DNA from: a virus
Length of the DNA: 21,087 nucleotides
IMG/VR virus record: IMGVR_UViG_3300034093_002639
Coordinates: 1 to 21,087 of that record
Strand: one strand, 5' to 3'
Shown: positions 7,391-14,015 of the stretch, in pieces
Layout: every line of letters starts with the position of its first letter
How positions within the stretch are numbered: the first letter of the stretch is position 1
The notes under the pieces: model-generated
Told to the model about the DNA's origin: nothing
The model's database searches: none
The model's input: the letters and a program-made list of their open reading frames with translations, nothing else
Program-made: the position numbers and the translations under genes

Positions 7391-8409
7391 ATAAAATCGC
7401 TTAAATTATCTTGATCTCTTTTTATATTTACAGCTACCGCACGTGGCCAGGGATTAGCATCGTTGTAATCGTTTATTAAAACACGTTTAGTGTTTGGCAA
7501 TCCGGAAATTAACTTGAAGTCAACAAATCCTAGATCTTTTAGCATTTGCTCTGTTATTGCGTGTGAGTTACTGCTTCGTGCGGTGGTAAAGATTACTTGA
7601 CTGCCATTGGCAATTAATTCTTTAACACATTTTATATTCTTTTCGAGTGGAATCGGCGTAGTTCCTACTTCTAGTCTCGACTGTGCTTTGATTATTGTAC
7701 CGTCAACGTCGCAGAACAGCACAGCCTTATCATTATACTCAAACCATTCTTCTGCGGTGCCTACATCTACATAATTTGTAACAGCACTTTCTTTGAATAT
7801 TGCATTATCATTTAGACATTCTTCAATAATATGACTAACAAAGATTTCTTTTACGTTTGCATCTTTTAATTTTTCAAAAGCCGACATAAACATATCTGCT
7901 GATTCAAATTTGTATCCGCCCACACAGAACTTGTCAGATACAACCTGCTTTTCAATAATACTGGTAATGATGCCTTGGTCGTTAGACACTATAAAACTCT
8001 TGCTAGCTAATCGTTTTAGGATTTCGTGATCTCTAATGTTTGAAACGCAGACGTAATTGCCTTCTTGATAATCGTGGTCAAAAAAACTATCGCAGTCTTT
8101 GATTAAAAATTCTTCTGTGGTTAATTCTGCTTGTTTTAGTATCTGATAAACGGTATCAGCAGGTCCTGTTGTTCTATTTTCTAAAATTATAACCTGTATA
8201 GCATCACCGTATTCATTCTTGATATATTCAGCAGTATTATATTGATCGTTGTGTTCTTTTAGAATACCGAGAGTGATATTGTGCTTGCCTATAAACGATT
8301 CAAGGGACCGTTCAAACATATATTTGCCTTGAAAGTCTGCAAGAATGTATTTTGGGCGCATATTAGGAAATCTTGTAGATAACCCAGCAGCTGGCATTAT
8401 TATTTCCAT
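7387..8409 (-). CDS. Bifunctional nucleotidyltransferase and HAD phosphatase
   Basis: Two enzymes are fused in 340 residues. Residues 1-226 are a sugar-1-phosphate or choline-phosphate nucleotidyltransferase: MPAAGLSTRF (5-14) is the GxGxR-like NTP-binding loop, K20 follows it, DCDSFF at 105-110 holds the metal aspartates, and VDVGTAEEW (215-223) closes the domain. Residues 229-340 are a small HAD-superfamily phosphatase: DVDGT (234-238) with nucleophile D234 and D236, TTAR (275-278) for motif II, and K308 followed by IND-Y-ND (312-317) for motifs III and IV. The pairing suggests one chain that both activates a phosphorylated intermediate and removes another phosphate. The downstream kinase-like gene completes a kinase-phosphatase-nucleotidyltransferase set. 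The exact substrate is unknown. Confidence 0.85.
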   Translation of the reverse strand: MEIIMPAAGLSTRFPNMRPKYILADFQGKYMFERSLESFIGKHNITLGILKEHNDQYNTAEYIKNEYGDAIQVIILENRTTGPADTVYQILKQAELTTEEFLIKDCDSFFDHDYQEGNYVCVSNIRDHEILKRLASKSFIVSNDQGIITSIIEKQVVSDKFCVGGYKFESADMFMSAFEKLKDANVKEIFVSHIIEECLNDNAIFKESAVTNYVDVGTAEEWFEYNDKAVLFCDVDGTIIKAQSRLEVGTTPIPLEKNIKCVKELIANGSQVIFTTARSSNSHAITEQMLKDLGFVDFKLISGLPNTKRVLINDYNDANPWPRAVAVNIKRDQDNLSDFI

Positions 8410-9143
8410 AACAAATTAATTCCTTTTAACAAAAAGTTTCTTTCAAGAGTATCCGGTTTACTATGCCTATACACTCTTAACAACATTAGAATTAACAGAT
8501 AGTCGTTGTTTGCTTCTGGATATCGTTCTAATATTCGTTGTTGTATGTGTTTGGTTTTTACATCTAACATCGCATTATCTTTTCTGGTAAACCAGCCTAA
8601 TTCTAAATCTTGTCTTAATTTTGCAATATCAAATACGTAGGAATCATATTCTATGGTTGCACAGTCGATAAGAAAAAATCCTCGATCAGTGGTAAAAATA
8701 ATATTTTCTAGTGTTAAATCACCGTGATAATTTGAACTCGGTAATATTTTAGGAAGACGCTCTAGTAGTTGTTCACGAGTAAATGGCATCTCATCAAAAC
8801 TAACTTCTTGTAATTTTTTAATATATGTTTCTGTATAATCTTTGTCTACAGCATTATTAGAAAGTTTATCTAAGATAGATAATATAAAATCTAATAATTT
8901 TTCGTAGTTGCTAGTTTTAAGATATGATTTGATATCTAGTCCGTGTAGATATTCCATATCGATCATTTTATTTGATATTGTGTATAGTTGTGGAAGTGGA
9001 TAATCTACTGACAGTACCTGCATACGTTCGATGTTTCTGGATATGTTACCAATCTTTCGTACAAAGAGTTTGTTGTGTTTCTGCATCAATAATATTTGAT
9101 TTCCAGAAAACCCATGAAGCTCTTTAACTACCTTGGCGGCCAT
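8400..9143 (-). CDS. APH/choline-kinase-like phosphotransferase
   Basis: This 247-residue small-molecule kinase belongs to the aminoglycoside phosphotransferase/choline kinase superfamily. Motifs are in the expected order: VRK with K30 as the likely ATP lysine, the hinge-region MEYLHG, NYHGDLTLENI (HGD at 140-142 and N147) as the catalytic loop, and LIDC with D160 as the metal aspartate. Next to the nucleotidyltransferase-HAD gene it resembles LicA-LicC type choline-phosphate activation, but a sugar is equally possible. I prefer the ATG at 9143, one base after the upstream stop; an upstream TTG at 9158 would add five residues and overlap the methyltransferase gene by 14 bp. The 3' end overlaps the next gene by 10 bp. 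Confidence 0.8.
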   Translation of the reverse strand: MAAKVVKELHGFSGNQILLMQKHNKLFVRKIGNISRNIERMQVLSVDYPLPQLYTISNKMIDMEYLHGLDIKSYLKTSNYEKLLDFILSILDKLSNNAVDKDYTETYIKKLQEVSFDEMPFTREQLLERLPKILPSSNYHGDLTLENIIFTTDRGFFLIDCATIEYDSYVFDIAKLRQDLELGWFTRKDNAMLDVKTKHIQQRILERYPEANNDYLLILMLLRVYRHSKPDTLERNFLLKGINLLWK

Positions 9144-9144
9144 A

Positions 9145-9702
9145 TCACTTGTATGCAACTACTCTGCTGTCAATACTGGATTTAGCATGAAGGTTGTTTT
9201 CGATCTGCACTCTTGTGAATCCAACATCGCGAAATAGTCTCGACATGCTTTCTGCGCTATATCCCCACTTGTGTAACATAGTCGGATCTGGATATCTAAC
9301 ACTATCTCCATATATGCCTGCTACAGTTCTTTTATGTAGACGCTTGTCATGCGACCAAAAACAGTCTGGATTATTAACAACTTCTTGACACATTTTTAAT
9401 AAGTCGGGCCATTCGGTAGCTGCTGCACCACCCGGTCTAAGAATTCTATAAAACTCTTTATACATAACAGGAATGTGTTGACGACTAATATGCTCTACTA
9501 CGTGAACACTTAATATTTCATCTACACAGTTGTCCGGTAAGGGAAAAGGTTTAGTAATATCGTGGATCATTACATTCGGATCGTGTGACATGTACTCGCC
9601 GTCAATGTTTAGATAGCCATCAAACAATCGGCTACCGCAACCAAGATGTAACCGTACTTTTTGTCCGCTGTTTGTTAATTCATTTACTTTTTCATTAAGC
9701 AT
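9145..9702 (-). CDS. SAM-dependent methyltransferase (Methyltransf_11 type)
   Basis: This 185-residue class I methyltransferase has LHLGCGSR (18-25) as the SAM-binding motif I, a following LNIDGEY with the acidic residue that holds the ribose, then ILSVHVVEHI (motif IV region) and FYRILRPGG, which is typical of the family. The length is normal for a stand-alone enzyme. The ATG at 9702 is chosen over a TTG at 9714 because a GGAA lies about 7 bases before the ATG. It starts inside the end of another methyltransferase gene (8-bp overlap), so the two are translated together. In this setting O-methylation of a sugar or glycan end is likely, by inference. Confidence 0.85.
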   Translation of the reverse strand: MLNEKVNELTNSGQKVRLHLGCGSRLFDGYLNIDGEYMSHDPNVMIHDITKPFPLPDNCVDEILSVHVVEHISRQHIPVMYKEFYRILRPGGAAATEWPDLLKMCQEVVNNPDCFWSHDKRLHKRTVAGIYGDSVRYPDPTMLHKWGYSAESMSRLFRDVGFTRVQIENNLHAKSSIDSRVVAYK

Positions 9703-10273
9703 TTTTAGTTCCAAACATATTAATCATCGAATAAGGAAGATATTTTTTCATAGAGCCATCTTCACGGGTTTCAATAAAAGCTCTTCTGCGATCAAAGTCG
9801 CTGTCTTTCTCTACAAACTCTACACTATCAGACAGTTCAGTTGAATACGCAAAGTTGTCCCATTGAAATTCTGGAAATAGGAATTCAATGGCCTTAAAAC
9901 TGTACCTGTAGTAATCATCTGGGTATTTATGGTATTTCCAAACCCAGGGACTGTTGATGTACAACTTTCCACCGGGTTTAACTAAATCAGATAATACTTT
10001 GGCCATTAGCCAGGGCGTCGGGGTATGTTCAAGTACACTACAACAAATAATCAAATCAAAATAATTTTTAGGTAACGGGTTATCTTCCTTGGTTAAATCG
10101 CAGACAACATCTACACCGGCACCTTCTTCGAGATCGACACCGACATATTCTACATCTGTGTAATTTTCTCTAAATTCAGATACACTAACAATTTTACTGC
10201 CTATTTCAAGAACAGGGCCTTTGGCTTTAGGATATACTGTTTTTAAATAAACTATATCGTTGGGGCTACCCAT
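9695..10273 (-). CDS. SAM-dependent methyltransferase (second Methyltransf_11 type)
   Basis: This 192-residue class I methyltransferase has VLEIGSKI as motif I, YVGVDLEEG with the ribose-binding aspartate, DVVCDLT, FDLIICCSVLEHT for motif IV and KPGGKLYINSP after it. In place of the usual glycine triad, motif I reads E-I-G-S-K, a common variant. A YYRYSF stretch near residue 140 is frequent in phage and LPS methyltransferases. It begins one base after the GT-B gene ends and overlaps the next methyltransferase by 8 bp. It shares no close identity with that neighbour, so the two probably modify different positions. The substrate is unknown. Confidence 0.85.
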   Translation of the reverse strand: MGSPNDIVYLKTVYPKAKGPVLEIGSKIVSVSEFRENYTDVEYVGVDLEEGAGVDVVCDLTKEDNPLPKNYFDLIICCSVLEHTPTPWLMAKVLSDLVKPGGKLYINSPWVWKYHKYPDDYYRYSFKAIEFLFPEFQWDNFAYSTELSDSVEFVEKDSDFDRRRAFIETREDGSMKKYLPYSMINMFGTKNA

Positions 10274-10274
10274 A

Positions 10275-11237
10275 TTACATACCTAATTGACGTCTAACTT
10301 CTTCTATAAATCGGTTAGATAACACTCGTGCTGAATAGTTTTCTTCTGTGTATTTTTGACCAGCACGGATTCTTTCTAACGTCTTACCGTGATGTGCTAG
10401 AGCCCACTTAATACCAGCAATGTAATCATCCTGCCAAGTGTATGGTGCAAATTCTTCATAGCTGGCTAATGCTGTTGTAATAACAAATTTACCAGACATT
10501 AAACTATCGATTAATCTATTTGCGCTTTTAGTATCTGTTCTTGGATTATCTGTTTGCACAGGCATTAATACGATATCACACTCGGATAACAATTGACCTT
10601 GTCGTTCCCAGGTCCATTCTTGCATGTCGAGTTTGTCAAAATTAATTCCGCTGATTTGACCTTTAGATTGTCTAAGACTCATTTTGCTGAGTAGTCTATC
10701 TGTTTTAGCACTGATCATGGTGTATTTGTAATTGCCAATTTCTTTTTCTAAACGCTGCCAAATTTCTACAACAGGCAAAAATTTAAAACTTGATTGACTG
10801 CCAAACCATAGCAATTTAATTTCCTTGCCAGGAGAAAATGTTGGCTCAAGTTTAGGACGTTCAAATGGATCTGGCATAACAATACTGTCTCGACCAGTAT
10901 GATGCTTGGTACTTACACCCATTTGCACACTGTTAACCGACACAAGGTCTGCTAATCGACAGCAAGGTTCGTATTCTTCTTTTTCTTCAAATTTATTATC
11001 ACACAGGTCGTAAATTGTTTTTGCACCTAGATCTTTAGCCCGTTGAATGCTGGCAGGCTGACTGCGTTTTAAAAATATCACGATGGTAGTGTTGTCCACT
11101 TCTGACCAGTCAGTTAGAATTTTAGCATCGTAGCCTTGATCAGCCAACGCCTGACAGGTAACTTCTCCACGTAATCTATGACTGGCTCGTTTTGGTTTGT
11201 ATGCGTCACTAAAGAATCTAATTTTTACGTTGTGCAT
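10275..11237 (-). CDS. GT-B glycosyltransferase (group 1/GT4-like)
   Basis: This 320-residue protein has two Rossmann-like halves. The N-terminal half begins with IRFFSDAYKPKRASHRLRGE, the acceptor-side pattern of Kxx-R-x-R-G. The C-terminal half has IKLLWFGS (140-147) at its first strand, DIVLMP (221-226), and KSANRLIDSLMSGKFVIT (237-254), which is the donor-binding helix of GT4 enzymes, with K and N where many have E-x7-E. It would transfer a sugar from a nucleotide donor to a growing glycan. The ATG at 11237 is preferred over TTG at 11249 because a GGA lies 7 bases before it. It overlaps the FkbM gene by 13 bp. Confidence 0.8.
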   Translation of the reverse strand: MHNVKIRFFSDAYKPKRASHRLRGEVTCQALADQGYDAKILTDWSEVDNTTIVIFLKRSQPASIQRAKDLGAKTIYDLCDNKFEEKEEYEPCCRLADLVSVNSVQMGVSTKHHTGRDSIVMPDPFERPKLEPTFSPGKEIKLLWFGSQSSFKFLPVVEIWQRLEKEIGNYKYTMISAKTDRLLSKMSLRQSKGQISGINFDKLDMQEWTWERQGQLLSECDIVLMPVQTDNPRTDTKSANRLIDSLMSGKFVITTALASYEEFAPYTWQDDYIAGIKWALAHHGKTLERIRAGQKYTEENYSARVLSNRFIEEVRRQLGM

Positions 11238-11875
11238 TTTAAAATCCAATCTTTTTTATGTTGATCTACTACTCGAAAACCCCAAGACTCTAATATTTTG
11301 ATAGATGGTTTATCGGTCATTGCGTCTTTGTATTCGTGCTTTTGTTGTTCAACAACAATTACTGGTTTATTTCTAAGAATAGTCTGCATTGCACCAGCAA
11401 GGATTTCTTCTTCAAATCCCTCTACGTCAATTTTTATTAAATCAATATTTTCATAGTTGTAACTATCCAGTGTCCTTAACGGAATAGAACCCTTGCCTAC
11501 CGATGTGGGATCGATATGACTATGCCCGGTATTCCCCTGAACGATATTCATTTCTATCAGTGATTCAGTGCGCCCAAGTGCTACTGGTTCAATTATATAA
11601 TTACTGCCTAGCACGTTTTTCTTAAAACATTCTCTAAATTCAGGAACTGGTTCGAAAGCAATAACTTTTTCAAATTGTTTTACAAGATCGCAAGCCCATA
11701 GACCTACGTTTGCACCGATATCAATACAGATTCTTTTGTTATCACAAAATGCAATTGCAGAATCTCTAGCCCTCCATTGATATCGAACTACTCCGTCATT
11801 CTTGAGACTTTTTGCAAGCATCCTAGGAAAATGATCATCATAATCCGGAAACCAAAATCCATGACTTTCTATCAT
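11225..11875 (-). CDS. FkbM-family methyltransferase
   Basis: This 216-residue protein has the full FkbM signature: IDIGANVGLWA at 51-61 as SAM motif I, AFEPVPE at 73-79 with E75-P76, the middle segment LGRTES, and IKIDVEGFEEEIL at 147-159, whose D150, E152 and G153 are hallmark residues. FkbM enzymes O-methylate polyketides, sugars and nodulation factors. It is the third methyltransferase of the operon, which argues for a heavily capped glycan. The start overlaps the upstream stop as ATGA. There is no transmembrane segment, so it is probably a cytoplasmic enzyme. The family assignment is among the firmest in the window. Confidence 0.92.
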   Translation of the reverse strand: MIESHGFWFPDYDDHFPRMLAKSLKNDGVVRYQWRARDSAIAFCDNKRICIDIGANVGLWACDLVKQFEKVIAFEPVPEFRECFKKNVLGSNYIIEPVALGRTESLIEMNIVQGNTGHSHIDPTSVGKGSIPLRTLDSYNYENIDLIKIDVEGFEEEILAGAMQTILRNKPVIVVEQQKHEYKDAMTDKPSIKILESWGFRVVDQHKKDWILKCTT

Positions 11876-12714
11876 TTAAATGTACTCCAATATTTTTCTA
11901 ATCTGTTGACTTTGAGATCTGTTTGTAAACTATGACCGTGATCCTTGCGATCGCCTTTGAGATGATCAAGATATCCGCCCCATTCGCAATTAATCAAAGG
12001 ATGGCCCTCACCTACTGAATTTGTTTTCGATGGTCTTAGGTCGCCAAGCTGTTGACTCCAATTTAATTGTTTTAGTTCTGGTACTGTTTTTCTTACAGCA
12101 TCAAACACAAAACTGTCATGCCACTCACCTAAGGTGAAGATACCATTTTCTGCGTCATCGTAATATCTTTGAAAAGTTTCTAGGAATTTTTTTGTTGCAG
12201 GACTTCTAAGATTCATAGCGTACAGGCCGCATTCACTGTATTTTCCTTCTCTGCCAAGGTAACATAAATCAAAAGACGGTGAACATAGTGCTAAAACTTT
12301 TTCACGGGTAATTGCACTGTGACAAACCATATCAGCATCCATCCATAACAGGATATCAGCATCAGTTGTTCTAGCACAGTGAAAAATTGCATAAACTTTA
12401 TGAGCGAATCTCACAGCATGCCACTTGAACGCTTTCTTTGAATCCTTTCGACCGCCTCTAACAGGATCACCGCTGACATCACCGTTGGCCTTGGGCACAT
12501 CCTTCCAACGGTTTTTAAATTCTGTTAATTCTTGAACATCGTCGAGGCTGAATAGGGTCACATGATTATGATTTCTAACAATGGGATTACATTTTTCTGG
12601 GTATATGTGCAGAGTAATTTCCTCTGGCCAGTTTTCACAGAATCCGTCGATCATCCTCTGTGCATATTTTTTTAAACCTTGTTCATGAAAGGTTGTTACC
12701 ACTGCTATCTTCAT
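11872..12714 (-). CDS. GT-A glycosyltransferase-like protein
   Basis: This 280-residue protein starts with a typical GT-A strand (MKIAVVTTFHEQG) and has TTDADILLWMDADMVCH at 117-132, where DAD (126-128) is the expected metal-binding DxD motif at the end of a hydrophobic strand. ECGLYAMNLRSPATKKFL later fits the acceptor-loop region. Similar proteins are common in marine T4-like phages by my recollection. It overlaps the gene upstream by 4 bp and the FkbM gene downstream by 4 bp. It probably transfers a hexose-type residue; neither donor nor acceptor is evident. Confidence 0.7.
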   Translation of the reverse strand: MKIAVVTTFHEQGLKKYAQRMIDGFCENWPEEITLHIYPEKCNPIVRNHNHVTLFSLDDVQELTEFKNRWKDVPKANGDVSGDPVRGGRKDSKKAFKWHAVRFAHKVYAIFHCARTTDADILLWMDADMVCHSAITREKVLALCSPSFDLCYLGREGKYSECGLYAMNLRSPATKKFLETFQRYYDDAENGIFTLGEWHDSFVFDAVRKTVPELKQLNWSQQLGDLRPSKTNSVGEGHPLINCEWGGYLDHLKGDRKDHGHSLQTDLKVNRLEKYWSTFK

Positions 12715-13109
12715 CTATAATGCTCCCATACGTGAAAAATGCCTTGCAGGCTGGTGCAGGCCCAACCGGAATCGTACAAAGGTTTGGCTATAGCGTTATC
12801 TATACGAACGCCGCCCTCGACGAAAATTTTTGAATTGTGTTTTTTCCATAATGCTTCTACTTTATCAAGATTACACAACTCATTGTGATCGATAAAAATT
12901 GATGCAATATTTTGTATATGATCTAATTTAACAAAAGTTTCTTTATAAACAAGATTTTTAGCCTTAAACGCCGGCTGTGCTGTGCTGACCACAAATACTG
13001 TGTCATATATTTCTACAACTTGCTCTAAAATTCCAAAAGCCGATCCTAGCACCAGGGCATGATCGCGGTCTCTTGAAAGTTTATGCAGTCTTTTTTTGAA
13101 TTTGTTCAT
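12711..13109 (-). CDS. Unknown protein, first gene of the leftward island operon
   Basis: I do not recognise this 132-residue protein. It begins with a basic helix (MNKFKKRLHKLSRDRD), then alternates hydrophobic strands and helices: ALVLGSAFGIL (18-28), DTVFVVST, KNLVYKET, ASIFIDHNEL and SKIFVEGG. That layout resembles a trimmed class I methyltransferase or other Rossmann-like fold, but the glycine-rich SAM loop is weak (GSAFG) and no family motif is complete. It is the promoter-proximal gene, with a late-promoter octamer 36 bp before it on the minus strand, and overlaps the GT-A gene by 4 bp. No Shine-Dalgarno sequence is visible. Confidence 0.6.
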   Translation of the reverse strand: MNKFKKRLHKLSRDRDHALVLGSAFGILEQVVEIYDTVFVVSTAQPAFKAKNLVYKETFVKLDHIQNIASIFIDHNELCNLDKVEALWKKHNSKIFVEGGVRIDNAIAKPLYDSGWACTSLQGIFHVWEHYR

Positions 13110-13113
13110 AATC

Positions 13114-13121
13114 TATAAATA
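13114..13121 (+). promoter_or_regulatory. T4-type late promoter (exact TATAAATA)
   Basis: This is a perfect match to the T4 late promoter octamer on the plus strand, 38 bp before the ATG at 13160. By T4 geometry transcription would start near 13127. It faces right, toward the Kdo-transferase-like gene, and lies in the 50-bp gap between divergent genes. Confidence 0.75.
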
Positions 13122-13135
13122 TACAGCAGTATTAA

Positions 13136-13143
13136 CTACGTAG
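13136..13143. repeat. 8-bp palindrome between divergent promoters
   Basis: CTACGTAG is a perfect palindrome lying between the two oppositely directed late-promoter octamers (13114-13121 and 13146-13153). It could be a protein-binding site serving both directions. It is short enough to occur by chance. Confidence 0.3.
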
Positions 13144-13145
13144 AT

Positions 13146-13153
13146 TATTTATC
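13146..13153 (-). promoter_or_regulatory. T4-type late promoter (GATAAATA) for the leftward operon
   Basis: On the minus strand this reads GATAAATA, one base from the T4 consensus, 36 bp before the start of the leftward operon at 13109. By T4 geometry transcription would start near 13140. Its distance to its gene is almost the same as that of the rightward octamer to its own gene. Confidence 0.65.
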
Positions 13154-13159
13154 AACATT

Positions 13160-13984
13160 ATGCGCTTCAGATTATATCGAGAATACGGTGCTTTGAACAG
13201 TCCCCCAGTGTTTGATGCCATAGAACAGGGGCTAAGACAACAAGGACACGTCATTGTCACCGACAACGAAGATGTTGCAGTGATATGGTCGGTATTATGG
13301 TCTGGCAGAATGCGGCAAAATAAACTGATTTATGATAAATGCCAGCAGCAAGGCACACCCATTCTGATAATAGAAGTGGGTAATCTAAAAAGAGGCGAAA
13401 CTTGGCGGATCAGTCTCGACCATATTAACAATCTTGGTAAATTTGCTAACGAAAGTAATTTAGATATGACCAGACCTGAAAAATTAGGTGTTAAATTACA
13501 GCCGATTGCTACAACCCGGCGCGGTGAAATACTTATTGCCTGCCAACATCAAGAAAGTCTTCAATGGCAAGGCATGCCTGCTATGAAAGATTGGGTAGGA
13601 ACCACTATTGAAAAAATAAAACAGCATACTCATAGAAGAATCCGTGTAAGGTATCACCCTCGATCAGCATTTCCGTTCAAGCAGTCTGGAGTAGAGGTAG
13701 AACGACCTATGCTTGTACCCAATACCTATGACAGTTTTGATATTTTTTACAATTATCACTGCGTGATTAACCACAACAGCGGTCCAGCTGTTCAAGCAGC
13801 CATAAATGGGGTTCCTATATTATGTGATTCATCCAGTCTAGCTGCGGATCTCAGCATCAAGTGGTCAGAACTAGATAATCCCTATGTACCAGACAGGTCT
13901 GAATGGTTTATAAAACTTTGTCACACCGAGTGGACCGTTGACGAAATACGCCAAGGCACCCCAATTTCTAGATTATTCGGTTGA
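13160..13984 (+). CDS. Capsule-synthesis/Kdo-transferase-like protein, copy 4
   Basis: This 274-residue protein is the fourth member of the family also found at 1203-4566. IRVRYHPRS (161-169) is the R-x-HP strand, NHNSGPAVQAAINGVPI (204-220) the x-N-S, helix, G-x-P signature, followed by LCDSSS, which is close to the WVDDSSS of copy 3. The tail PDRSEW...TEWT-x-DEIRQGT matches that of copy 3 (PDRSQW...CHWT...SRQG). It is the only one of the four outside the left arm, across the leftward operon. There is no Shine-Dalgarno sequence. Its TGA stop lies inside the -35 box of the next operon's promoter. Confidence 0.6.
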   Translation: MRFRLYREYGALNSPPVFDAIEQGLRQQGHVIVTDNEDVAVIWSVLWSGRMRQNKLIYDKCQQQGTPILIIEVGNLKRGETWRISLDHINNLGKFANESNLDMTRPEKLGVKLQPIATTRRGEILIACQHQESLQWQGMPAMKDWVGTTIEKIKQHTHRRIRVRYHPRSAFPFKQSGVEVERPMLVPNTYDSFDIFYNYHCVINHNSGPAVQAAINGVPILCDSSSLAADLSIKWSELDNPYVPDRSEWFIKLCHTEWTVDEIRQGTPISRLFG

Positions 13985-14009
13985 CAACCAGAAATCAAGG
14001 CTGTATACT
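13981..14009 (+). promoter_or_regulatory. Near-consensus host sigma70 promoter for the uvsW operon
   Basis: TTGACA (13981-13986) is a perfect -35 box; TATACT (14004-14009) differs from TATAAT at one position; the spacer is exactly 17 bp. The predicted start, about 7 bases after the -10 box, falls at or next to the ATG at 14016, so the mRNA would be leaderless or nearly so. The -35 box contains the TGA stop of the preceding gene. This suggests early transcription by unmodified host polymerase. Confidence 0.8.
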
Positions 14010-14015
14010 TGAATA

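Noticed and set aside
9924-9931. CATAAATA on the minus strand inside a methyltransferase gene, resembling a late promoter
   Set aside because: It lies well inside coding sequence, more than 220 bp before the next leftward start, and an octamer of this base composition is expected by chance in AT-rich DNA.
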